Shown here piece by piece: positions 22,071 to 33,905 of a stretch of 64,000 nucleotides of DNA (its first letter is position 1; each line of letters begins with the position of its first letter). The stretch comes from Gibbula magus (taxonomy: Eukaryota; Mollusca; Gastropoda; Trochida; Trochidae), in assembly GCA_936450465.1 (NCBI GenBank), contig OW388303.1, positions 6,449,193-6,513,192 on the forward strand, in the 5' to 3' direction. The notes under the pieces were generated by a model. That model did no database searches and was not told the DNA's origin. It saw only the letters and a list, made by a program, of their open reading frames with translations. The position numbers and the translations under genes were made by a program.

Positions 22071-22665
22071 GTAATAGGAGACTCTCTCAGGTCTTTGGTC
22101 AACCCGTCAGGTCTTTATTCCGGGTTAGATCAGATCTCGGTCAACCCGTCAGGTCTTTATTCCGGGGTTAGATCAGAGCTGAGTCAATCCGTCAGGTCTT
22201 TATTCGGGGGTTAGATCAGAGCTGAGTCAGTCCATCAGGTCTTTATTCCGGGGTTAGATCAGATCTCGGTCAACCCGTCAGGTCTTTATTCCGGGGTTAG
22301 ATCACAGCTGGTCAAAGCCTCAGGTCTTTATTCCGGGGCTAGATCAGATCTCGGTCAACCCGTCAGGTCTTTATTCCGGGGTTAGATCAGATCTCGTAAT
22401 AGGAGACTCTCTCAGGTCTTTGGTCAACCCGTCAGGTCTTTATTCCGGGTTTGATCAGATCTCGGTTAACCCGTCAGGTCTTTATTCCGGGGTAGATCAG
22501 AGCTGAGTCAGTCCATCAGGTCTTTATTCCGGGGTTAGATCACAGCTGGTCAAAGCCTCAGGTCTTTATTCCGGGGCTAGATCAGATCTCGGTCAACCCG
22601 TCAGGTCTTTATTCCGCGGCTAGATCAGAGCTGGTCAAAGCCTCAGGTCTTTACTTCAGAGTTAA
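22071..22665. repeat. 43-bp minisatellite with 325-bp higher-order period
   Basis: About 14 units built on gtcaggtctttattccgggg followed by ttagatcagatctcgg-type variants, spaced 42-43 bases (for example 22108, 22150, 22193, 22236, 22279, 22321, 22364). The special unit starting gtaataggagactctctcag occurs at 22071 and again at 22396, exactly 325 bases apart, with matching variant order between, so a block of 7-8 units was itself duplicated. It starts about 90 bases after the splice donor of the candidate exon and is markedly more GC-rich than its surroundings. Confidence 0.9.
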
Positions 22666-25210
22666 ATTACGTCGTTGACCTTCATGATGACACAATGACT
22701 GTATCTGCAATGTATGTTGAAAGTTTGGATCTTTCATGATGTCTAGTGTTGTGACTTTTATGTTAGACAGTAATATCATGCCCTTTAAACGTGTATTTTA
22801 TTTTTACACGAAGACATTTTAAAATAATACTCAATGTGTCTGAAATATTGTTTTGATTGGACATTTTGTTCCAAAACAATATATAAACATCCAGATTTAC
22901 ATATGTGTTCTTATTCGACGTTTCCCCAGCAAACTAGTTCAAATTGACAATCAAATAAAAAAATTGTATTGCTTATTTCTTTGAAATATACAAATGAAGT
23001 TATATTTGTAATGACAGACTATTAAAACGTGAAGTTTATACTAAATACAAGTATCAATGAAAGACATTGTAATATTATGGTACATTCAGATGTTTTTCAT
23101 GGAATTTAAATAAAACATCGATAATATTAATTTGAAGACATGTATGTTTCGATAGTACTTTAACAGGCGGTTGGAACACCGTGATTTATTAACCAGCCAC
23201 TCTTAATATGCAAATATTTATGCATACGAATGTATTAATGCCGTGACAACAGCCATTAACTGATGGCCACCATCTGAGGATCTGTAAATGCGAAACATTA
23301 TCGTACTGCCCAGTGGAATATGTACATTATTAGCATAGACTCCATTATTCAAATGCGATGTCTACATTTGATCTTATCTTCAATTATCAATTATTCTAAA
23401 TCGTGTATTACTTTCTGGTTCATTACGTCAAATGAACTGTCCATACTTTAAGCAGATTACTATCTATATTTCCAAAATAAATACCATACTTTTTGTAGCT
23501 GAAAGGTTATGTCTTTTTTCAGATTTGACCATCATATGTTATTCAATATTACATTGTAAATTAACTTTATTTTAATCAGTGACTTTATTGTTCTTAGTAT
23601 CAGCAGCAACAACAGATAGTTTATCTATTCAAAATCAGGTCATCATTTTGACTTCATTACTTAAAACTTTTAATTTTAACATCTACCATGATTATTATCA
23701 CTGTCACTAGCACAACTATTGGTATAGGTGTTTTGTTGTTAGTATGAATATTGCATATGACTGTATACTTTGTTTTAATTATCAACTTTATTGATCATCA
23801 AATTACATTCACATACCATTTTAATGTAGTATTCATGATCAATCAATCATTTATAACATCCCACAGTCGCTACATGGACAGTTATATATCAAGCCCTTAC
23901 TTTGTCCTTTGAAATTAATTTTCAATTAAGAAGACAATCTCTTTCCAAACGGAATAAATAACTTATTGTTAAATTCATAGTTTTTTTTTCAAAAATAAAA
24001 ATAAAGAACCATTCATTTATCTCTTGCTTTTCAGAATTTGGAAATCTAGACTTACTTGATTGTTATAGTACAATTACTTTCGGGTCTGGACTACGTTATA
24101 AAAATAAGGTTGTAATTACAGCAAATACTGGGTGGGGGGTTCACGCTGTAATTGTAATACTACAATTGAATTGTGAGTGAACAACAAATTGTGCAAGGAG
24201 CAGGGATACATTGATTTATATGTTTAAAGTCCAATTGTTTCAATGCAACAAAAGTAACTATAGCCACAGACAAATGTAAACAGGCTTAATCAATGTAGCG
24301 AAACTATCGACTAAAGACAACCACAACTGAAAACAAATCCAATATACACAGGCAGTGTTATAGGCAGAGCTATCCAGGACTAATTTCATAAGCAGTCGTA
24401 TCGCCTGCAGTCAGATTAATCGCGATATTTACAAACACTTAACTACCAGTGTCAGCAATTAACCTGACGCGGGGTGGCTAGCAGCCGATCCTAGCTGGTT
24501 CACGCAGGGAGATGGACACGCTTCCATGTGTCGTATCGATCTGTATAATGTATATGTACATGGCAGTAAACGTGGAATAAACCTCGCTTCAAACGTTCTT
24601 CACGTATACTGATGATAGACGTATATGAAGGATGTACGTACATTTGTATGTGTGTACGAATATTGGGGAAGTTGTATTCTGTGATGTACAATATACCAGC
24701 ATTGTTCATCTATGGGAATGACTGAATATATTGAATAAGTAATGTATGTTCTTAAATAAGTTCAGTCTGGAGAAAAGAATAAATCTATACATCATCTTTG
24801 AAGCAGCATTTACAGTTTATAACGTTGGCCTTATACCAAAGTTACCAGAACGTTTATTGGTATTGAAGTCTTCTCTTTTCATTCGTAGTAATTAAAACAT
24901 AGTTGAATATTGACTTCAACATTTTCTGCGTAGAGTATATACGATACTTGCATTATCTCTAGTGGTATAAAACACGCACCTGTCAATAAACAGAAGGTAC
25001 AAGCCGCTCTATGTTTACATACCAGTTATATGAAATAACAACTACTTCATATGTGAATAATCGTTGAAACTCATTTTAGGTTTTTAAGAAGAAGGATTTG
25101 TAGAATTTGGAGGAGCAACAAATTTATTTACCACAATGAACAAGCGAACAATATCAAATATGATAATGAAAACCATATTTTATGGATCGTCTGTGAATGC
25201 AATGCGCAGA
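22666..25210. other. Gene-free stretch (candidate intron)
   Basis: No exon recognised. One motif-rich patch at about 23160-23290 contains an ATGCAAAT octamer in the near-palindrome tatgcaaatatttatgcata and several ATTA cores. Another patch at 24380-24500 has GATTAAT and a tatttacaaaca forkhead-like site. Both are only candidates for conserved non-coding elements. Confidence 0.35.
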
Positions 25211-25211
25211 A

Positions 25212-25510
25212 CGCAGTGGTGTAGTGGATAGCATGCTGGCCCTCATCGCAAAGACCCAGGTTCGAATCCCAGTGGAGGCACAACAAATATTTGACCTTGG
25301 TCTCTTATTGTGTTGTGTCCTTGGGCAAGGCACTTAATCCACATTGCACTCAGTGGACCAGCTGTTTAAATGGGTACCTGAATTAATTAACGGGTGTAGA
25401 TAACAATTTGGCAGCTTCGAAAGTACAATTCCGTCAGGGTAATAATGTGTAGTGCTTTGAGCAACTGCATCGCAGTTGGATATATATTTTCCGCCTGTAT
25501 ATTATAGGTA
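25212..25510 (+). mobile_element. tRNA-derived SINE with conserved central domain
   Basis: The head has an A box (TGGTGTAGTGG, 25217-25227) and a perfect B box (GGTTCGAATCC, 25259-25269) with tRNA-like spacing, forming the internal RNA polymerase III promoter. The body contains gtgtccttgggcaaggcact and aaatgggtacctg. I associate these with central domains of SINE superfamilies spread across marine invertebrates and other animals (MetaSINE-type, from memory and unverified). The 3' part near 25465 (cgcagttggatatata) would be the LINE-derived tail. It is not a functional tRNA: no acceptor stem pairs. Ends are approximate. Confidence 0.75.
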
Positions 25511-25739
25511 TTTATATTATTAATATGTTGACATTTCGTCATTGTAGAAATCCATAATCACGGTACCTTTGATAATGAAGAATTTGAAAGTCAATAAGAA
25601 ATCCGGTAATCAGCAATGACCTCGTATCTGTTTACAAAAAGTAGTTAATATTCACATGGATCTGGCCAGCGGAGAAAAACAAGATAATTACTCTGATGTT
25701 GATTAACTCTTGAAACCAGCAATAAAATGTCACGACACT

Positions 25740-26900
25740 GTAGGAGACTAATGAAATAGTAGCGGAACATCGTTACCATACTGGAAGGCTTCGCTACTGG
25801 ATACGATAATTGCCCTTCGCTGCCGAGGAAGAACTATAAGAACTACAAGCCATGGGTTTGAGAACTGGTAGCTTAACCCTATGTAGAGGTTTAATCCATT
25901 GTGTATGAAAAACCATTGGAGTCTACCGATTGTTTTCTTATTTGATCTCAAATTTGAACGCCATTACTGTACTGTATGGCTTCGCCAATTTTCACATTGA
26001 TGAATGTTTGTCTTTGAGCGTTGGCACCATGACCCTGTGTGGAGGTTGAATATACGAACATCATTGGAGTCAGTTGTCGTTTTTATCTGAAACGCCTCAA
26101 ATTCATTAAAATAGCGTATTGCTTTTGTGCTGAAAGCGTTGATTTAGTATCGTTGGGTAAGCCATTTTAGAAGGTCCATTGTTTTCGAAATCGTTGTAGT
26201 CAGTCGTTTGTTTTCAGAGAAAATCTGAAATTTTAACTTCATTATAATACTGTATGGCTTAGGTAATGACCACGTTCATGGATGTTTAGCGCCACGGGAA
26301 CCAGTGATCTTGAAGATGAGTATTGGCGGCGTGGAAGTTCATGGTTTGGGAATTCATTCCTGTCAGAGCCTGAAAACATCTCAAATGTGAACTTCATTTC
26401 AATGTTGTATTGCTTCTGTGCTGAAAGCCTTGCTTGTTGCTGAGTGTTTCAAAGAGACTGTTGATATTAGCATTGGTGGCTGAGCTCTATAAGAAGGTTC
26501 GCGGTTCCTAAAACAGTTGTAGTCTCAAATTTTAACTTCATTATGATTCTGTATTGCTTCGGTCCTGATCACGTTGATGAATGTTCAGTGTGAGCAACCT
26601 GCTGCTGAGTGTTTGGAAGCAAATGTAGATTCAACCAACAGTGGTTTAACCCTGTGAGGAGCTTCATACTTTACAAAATCGTTGCAGTCAGTCGTTTATA
26701 TTCTGAACACTTTAATACAATACTGCATTGTACTATTCACATCGATGGATGTTTGAACAGTATCTGGGAAGGTCTTTAACATGAAGATGTGAAGCATGCT
26801 TCTCTATGAAGGCGAAGTGATAGAAACTCATCAGTCGTTTGTATTGAATATATGCTGAACAGCATTTCAATCGATTCGCCTTCAGAAAAAGGTCGTTTTA
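25740..26900. repeat. Decayed tandem array, ~145-bp units
   Basis: The block ctcaaattttaacttcatta followed by a ctgtattgcttcggtgctga-like sequence recurs near 25947, 26096, 26226, 26380, 26524 and 26703 (spacing 149, 130, 154, 144, about 180). Units also share gttgtagtcagtcgttt and a ctgtgtggaggtt-like block. Divergence is high and no ORF is conserved, so I read it as an old satellite rather than a coding repeat. Confidence 0.65.
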
Positions 26901-29900
26901 AAGAACGCGTGTTTCGATGCATAGGTTAATCAGCATTGCCAGTTTCAGTAGACAGTGCTAGTGGCAAGCATGCGTATATACAGCTACATCACTAATATAT
27001 GTATGTTTCTAGAAATCTCGGATTACACATTTAACGGACTTTGTCAGACAGGTACCGTGTTGAATAAAATCAGTGATTGACAAGTTGATTGATATGTTTT
27101 GGCGTAGAAGATGTAGCATGTTAATGTTGAATGCATAGATTGGTATATGACGTAAAATTGTTTGATTCATGAACACAATGTGAAAAGTAAGTGTACGTAG
27201 ATATTGCACATGGTCTTTAGAATATGAGAAGATATGATTCATTAATATTTTTCATCAGTTATTCCGATGTAAAGGGGTACAGCATACTGGGAAAATAAAT
27301 CATAGTTTAACAACAGCTAATTAGCTTCATTAATATTGTACATACAGTACCGTATATTTGATAACCAACGTACTGTGTAACCAAATGTGATGAATATACC
27401 TTTGCAAGAGCTTTAAGCCCGTCTCAATAGCCCGTAAATGTCAACTGTGAGTGGTATACGTAACGTGAGTGCTACACAAATATAGCATGCGCAACAAAAC
27501 ACCTAATTCCAGTATTGTAGCGTAAGGCGAGATGTCATGATCATAATGCTTCTCGTGTTGAGGTGTTGCCTTCAGCTGTTCAATGTTCACGTAGCACGAT
27601 CATGGCATTTACGCATGTTATTTGATGGGTACTTACGAAAGGAAGAACTTCCTTGCACAACAAGCCTACCTATATTGTGTTACAGGTATAACGATAATTG
27701 CATTTGCAAATGTAACCGTTTCTTATTTTATCATACAAATAGTGATATTTTTGCTTTAGGGTGCTACCGAATGGTAATGACAGTAATATGCATTAAGTTA
27801 CTTGGATCCGTTGTCTTAGTGTCAGTGAAGATGTAATTATCATGATTTTGCTCAGTGTTTCTGCCCGTAGCGTTGTAACTGTAAATGTACCAAGATCATG
27901 ACATTGCGTAACTTTACAGCTATGTCAATATATACTTTGTTGGTCAATCATGGGCACTACCGGTGATGTAGGACATTCCTTGTTTGATGTTCCCTGAAAT
28001 GCCTTATAGTGCTGTAAGCGATACCACAATGATTCCCATTTTTAACGTTCTGTCTCCAATTTTTGGACACTTCGGTGATGCTATAACTTGTTTAATCCAA
28101 TATATTGTATTCATATCGTTTTAATGAGTGGCTCCACAACTAGTCTTATCGTGACATGCAATTGCATTTCATGAACCATATTTGCATTGAACTGTATTCA
28201 ATATAAGAACGAAGAGAATTAAGTTAGAGGCTTTTCTTTTTTCGATTAACGTGGACCAACTCTGCGTTTATATAAATAACTTTACAGAAGACCGTATTCA
28301 AAATGTTTACTTCGTGATGCTATTTTGGTTCACATGTTTTTAATCATTTAAGCAAATTAATATTTTTTGTCCATATTCGTAACAGGTTTAAACTGCATAG
28401 CCTTAGGATATGTATTGAACAAACTGTTTGTAAAGATCATTAAACATTTGGAACTTGTTCAAGTACGGTATTCTGTTCGATAAATCAATAACTCTTTTAA
28501 TCTTTTATCTGCCACCAAGTCATGGGATGTTCCCAATATCTGAAAAAGGCTGAATGGGTTCTAGCATCTACCGGAAACCAGACCAGCTGTTCTCTTACTG
28601 TGCGCAGCGCTATAAACATTTCTAAGATGTGGTGGTTAATGGTTAAACGCTGCTTTTGAGAATATTTCACTTTTATCATGGCTGCTGGTATCATTTTTCA
28701 AGAAGAAAGCTCACAATATAAATATTGATATGCATTGCTTATTATGGCGGATTAGGGTACTACGCTGCGTTAAGGTACGGTGTAATTAATCCTCCCTTGC
28801 CACAAATATATTATGCATGTGTTACATTGTGAGAGTGTTCGTTCACCATTAAGGCAATCTGGGGTTCGAATTTTGTCCAGAACATTTTAGATCTGCAGTA
28901 GAATCCTATTGTATCATCATGAAACTGTAGTAACGTAACAATGTGAACATACGAAATCACAAACAAACTTTAGAAATTGTTTTGTAAATGAGCCATATAC
29001 AGGCCTGCTTCAAATTATGTTCTCCATTACCTTGATTTTATTATAATTATATGAATATGTATGTTATTTATCATTATTTTAGAAGGTACCAGCATAAATA
29101 CATAAAACAAAACTCTATACAATCAAATCCAAAGTGGTCATGCTTGAAAGAGATGTGTGTTTTTCACGGCAGCAGTTTGCAACAATACCTCTACAGCTTC
29201 GACTCGTTCCATATTCATACTCATTGTTTAAGACGTGAAGTCAGCCAAGCGGAAGTGACAAAGACATTTTTGCAATATTTATTCAAACTGCCATTATCAC
29301 GCCAAGGCGTCTGTAAGAAGGTGGTCGTGAGGGCTCCGCTGACTTCACGACATGGTTCTAATTGGTGTATATACACATTTTATGAATATTTTATATTGTA
29401 TTCGAGACATTTCTATATCACATTTTACATTAAGGAATCATATCACATTTCTATGAGTCCCCATGACCATTTAGCATACGGTATACATCTCTTGTGGATA
29501 TCTTATTTCGGATGGCAATAAGAGTTAACTCCCAAAAAGCATGCGTTTAGCATTGAAGATACTACAATTATGCTGAATTCCAAATATCATGAACTCCAAA
29601 GGACATATATCGTGTTCCAGTAATCTGTTGGTAATAGCTTTTTTTACCGAATTACATCTCAAAGTTCGCCCAATGTCTGTGTATATATAATTAATATATG
29701 CTTCCAGAAGATGTGTCAAACGGATTAACTCTAGACCATGAAAAACCGTCTACTCAATGTTGAAAGTCCATAATTAACAAAAAAAACTCTTGATTTTCTC
29801 CGAGTATCTCAGACCCTAAAGGTCACCTGTCGTGTTCCATTAACTCAGTCTGCCTGTAATCGTGCCTTGTTGACTCCGTGACGCTGCTATTATCAAAGTC

Positions 29901-31118
29901 GGACAAAGGCGATCAGATCGTTCGTTTAAATGTCCCCTGGGATTTGAAGCAAACGTCGAAGATATTTCCAGCCAGGGAACACTTGTGTTGATGCTTGTAC
30001 TTCTTCGGTAGACTTTTAGAATAGTGAAATTGCCGTGAAGTCGTTATGGAACAAACAGCTGATAAACGGCTAAGAGTTTGATAGATTGAAGATATGTCAT
30101 ACGGAACGACCTTCCATGTCATATCATTTGTATTATACGAGTTTATAAATTATTATCCAGTAGTTAAGGGGTTTAGTAATTTGTACGAACCTATATTAAT
30201 CAAACTAACTATCAGGCCCATGAAACTTAGATATCCGCGAGTCAAATACTAATGTTGCGGTGGTAATTACGTTTTGACGTAACAACTGCGCATGACGTTA
30301 AACGTACACTAGTTTGGTATTACAACGTAGTTTTCGATTGTTAATACAAAATGCATATTACAGCCTCGAAAACGTACAGGGTAAATGGTGTGTTGATTCA
30401 AATGAAATTTAATAATATTATAGTTTTAATATTTTGTATTATTATTGGTTGCAGAATTTCTGTAATACAGTGTCACTCCAACTTTTCTTATAAAAAAAGC
30501 TGAAGAAACCGTCTTTTTCAAACAAGGATAGTTCTATCGCTTTAAAACCATGTCTGTAATCAATCTATCAATTATGTATGTGCATGTCACCAAAATACTC
30601 TGACGTATATGCAGTATCAAGATTCAGTATTAGGAACATGACATTTATAAGAGAGTGAACTATAACTGAATTGAGCCTCTATTACATGAAATGTAATGTC
30701 TATCTTAAAGAATCTGGAATTGCCTATGTGTTTTTCGTCCTTGATCTAAAATATACAGACATCTGGTTCAAGTGATTAAACCCGGGCACATACATGTATG
30801 ATGATAAAAGTAAATTTTAGTATTGATGACTTCATTTATGGACGCCTATGGTACGGAGACGAAGCACATATAACCATACGTTGCTGATAAGAAAGAAGGA
30901 TTCATAATTTATCTATAGCGACGTCCAACCAGGAATATGGCTTCGCATATGTAAGCCCATAGTTTAGCTGTGGATCAACCTACTAAATGTTCATTACTCT
31001 AAAATTAATTAATGTCTTTGTTCAGTGTGTAAATATAATTAGTGCATATGAAGAGTTTTCCTTTAATGCATTTACAATGTATATGTCCCAGTTTGATGGA
31101 ATAAATTATGATTCTGCT
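26901..31118. other. Gene-free AT-rich stretch (candidate intron)
   Basis: No gene recognised. A weakly repeated block (gatcatggcatttacg near 27597, gatcatgacattgcgtaac near 27893) hints at another decayed repeat. The 156-codon frame at 29051-29521 has no recognisable domain. Gtgaagtcagc at about 29240 is matched in inverted form at about 29340. A B-box-like ggggttcgaattt at about 28861 could be a SINE relic. Confidence 0.4.
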
Positions 31119-31119
31119 T

Positions 31120-31245
31120 GTAAGAAATACTTGCCATTTAGATAGTGAAGAAATATAACATGGTTATATTTGGGATGACACTACCTTCAATAGTACAAAT
31201 TCTTGTACTTTTTTCGGGCCGAGTCCCATGCGGGATTCGAATATT
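31120..31245 (-). mobile_element. SINE body, minus-strand copy (5' head lost)
   Basis: The reverse complement matches 33800-33905 over about 100 bases, with the landmarks gggactcggcccgaaaaa, gtacaagaat, gaaggtagtgt, ccaaat and cactatctaaatggc. A B-box-like ttcgaatccc precedes the body but the A-box region is not recognisable, so the head is truncated or decayed. Confidence 0.6.
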
Positions 31246-33716
31246 CTGCTTGTTATTTCTGTTTGTAGAGTTCTTCTGAGTTTTTGAAGCAATGCGTCGT
31301 GTATATATAGCACGGTTTCTTTGACATAAGAAACATTTGACAAGTACCAATATACCTTCCTCAATGTCGGATCAAACACACTTGTAACCTGGTTTAAAGA
31401 AACCTCTTAAGATTTCCAAGTCTGTGTCACTGTATATACAACTTCTGAACCAAGGGATCATGACGCTTTGCTTCCAAGTCCACCACAGCGATGAGTCATC
31501 AGCTTAACTCCCCCACTTTTCGATCAATGCTAGCACGCTCGGACTGACAGACAGACATACATGTACAGTGCACGCTCACACAACAGCTCCTGCTCCCGTG
31601 TACGCGAATGCCCAGCTCTGTGGCTGGATGGTGTGAAATTATTGATTGCGTTCTGTTAATGTAGAGTATTGGTGTCCCTGAGTCGAGGTCTGTGTGCTAC
31701 TGTGTGGAGCAATGTGTCGGTTAATTAAGTTTTGAGCCTAGTCGATACAAGAGATGTTTTAGGATCATCAGGTCTGAATACTCTCATGAATCACAGGGCC
31801 AAGTCAAGCTGCGAGTCTTTGTTTAAGGTCGTATCGAATAATCCAAACAGATGGCACGCAGTGGGCCAATTTTGGGTCACATTGATTCCCTGTTGAGGAA
31901 TTCCAAATTAAAATCTTGACATGTTTATCCGTGACAGAAAATATAATGAAAATTTATCATCGAAATGTTGAGGAATTTCAAATTGAATTTGGTCATTTTG
32001 TATCGCATTTCTTTTTCTCCCGGAAGCAATTTGATGAAAATATAGTTTTTAAATTAGTTGTTTTGTCTCTGTTTTGAATTTAATCCGATATTTTTTTTAT
32101 TGTTATTAGTTTGTTTTGACAAAAGCGAGGGGGTATTGTGATGACAGGATTGGTTGGCCCTCTATCGGGAAATCTGAAATTAAATTTATCATATTCTCCA
32201 CTATTGTTTTGTCTAAACAGAGAAAACTGGGAGATATTGGACTAATCATTTTCGACTCACAATTTATTATTGTCCAGAATATCGAATTACATTTATCGCT
32301 ATTGCTTAATCGAGACAGAAAACATGGATGAAAATGTGTCGTTCTAAGACTGTCTCCGGCTTATAACAATATTGCTTAAAACAGAAAATAAGGGGAAATA
32401 GATTATTCGAATGACCAGTTATTTTTTTAATTTCTTCATCAGTTAAAAAGTAAAATAAATTCATTTATTATGTCGAGTTTGCTTTATCCGTACTGATGTT
32501 GTTTTTATATTTGATTTGTTTTCTTGCCTCTTTGCCCCTCCCACAGTTGTGAATGTTTAAATTCACATAATACAGACAGCATCGAAACAAAAATATCTGC
32601 AGTGTGACACTATGAATTTTGCATTGCAACATTATGACACAAGAACTACACAGTAAATTGTGTTGCATACTTTGAACATTTAAATCGTAAAATGAGTCAA
32701 AATAGAAAGTATGATATCAAAAGTAAAAATGCCTATCATGCATTGCCAATAATAAATAATGTCTTCAGGTCTGCAACATATTTCTTAGATAGTTCTGTTG
32801 TATATTAGACCCGCTCACACTGCACGATTTGTATCTATGACAGATGTAGCTTTGAGACACCCTAGTCGCACAAAGTTGTCAACTTATGGACATACCAATC
32901 AAATTTACATCGTGCTTTGATGTATACAGTCATCATATACACACCAAACTCTAATACCGACAAGGATAATTGTCTTTTATAATAAGGGGGAAATAGATAC
33001 TTAAACATCCACTGGCATCAATTCGAATTAAATAAAGCGTAAGATATTTCCATAACGCTCGGTTAGACTGTTGCAAAGGAAATGTGAGTTTAGCGAGCTA
33101 ATGGAGAATCAATGAGAAAGGACGGAGCAGATCGCCTTGTCGAAGTAATGGCTTAATTATGCCGACGTCGTGCTGTAACAGTCTCTGGCATTATTACCAT
33201 GATAGTAACCTGCCTAGTTCAGTCTTCAAATTACTTTTTGTCTTCAGAATTTTGTAATTGACCACCTGCTGTCACAACATGTAACATGGTAATTTGCTGG
33301 GGTTTTTTAATACACATTCGATTTGAACTTTATTTGATTTCCCAGTAAGAATTCCACATAAGATGACCTGTAGTCGCCTGACGTCTACGTCTTCTGACTA
33401 AACGTTAGATTGCAATAGTTCACTCACTTTGTTTCTATTCTTACACATACGACGCATACATGAAATGTGATACTATGCTGGTATTACATTGTGTAGGAGT
33501 ATGTTGTCCTGATATTTACCATAAATAGATATATACATCTTCTATATCATTATCTCACAGTTCATCGCAGTTACCGCTGTTATTCACATACTTATGAATA
33601 AGAAAAACGTTGATTACTTGTATTTATATGCCATCAAAATTAGTCTCAATCTCCAATTCACAACCGTATAAGAAATACATAAGCAGTACACCATCACATA
33701 TAACATGGTTAAATTT
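31246..33716. other. Gene-free AT-rich stretch
   Basis: Nothing recognisable; only chance frames of 60-76 codons and short homopolymer runs. Confidence 0.5.
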
Positions 33717-33905
33717 TGTGGTCGTGTGGTAAGCTATTGGAACGGTCAATGCTGGTGATAGTTGTTTTACTCTGAGGGTGTGGGTTCGAATTCCGTAAGG
33801 GACTCGGCCCGAAAAAGTACAAGAATTGTACTTTTGAAGGTAGTGTAATCCCAAATGTTACCATGATATAGTTGTTCACTATCTAAATGGCATGTATTTC
33901 TAATA
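33717..33905 (+). mobile_element. tRNA-derived SINE, plus-strand copy
   Basis: A tRNA-like head with an A-box candidate (tcgtgtggtaagctattgg, about 33722) and a B box (gggttcgaattcc, 33782-33794), separated by enough sequence for a long variable arm as in Leu or Ser tRNAs. The body shared with 31120-31245 includes the hairpin-prone aagtacaagaattgtactt. Opposite orientation of the copies and loss of the head in one support dispersal by retroposition. Family name unknown; the body differs from the SINE at 25.2 kb. Confidence 0.65.

Noticed and set aside
25212..25285. Possible functional tRNA gene
   Set aside because: A and B boxes are good, but no acceptor stem closes and a SINE body follows directly.
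29225..29360. Inverted gtgaagtcagc pair as a MITE
   Set aside because: Only about 11-12 bases match and no ends or second copy are seen.
29051..29521. 156-codon open frame on the plus strand, the longest outside transposons
   Set aside because: No recognisable domain, composition of AT-rich chance translation (Tyr, His, Phe, Ile), no splice or promoter support.
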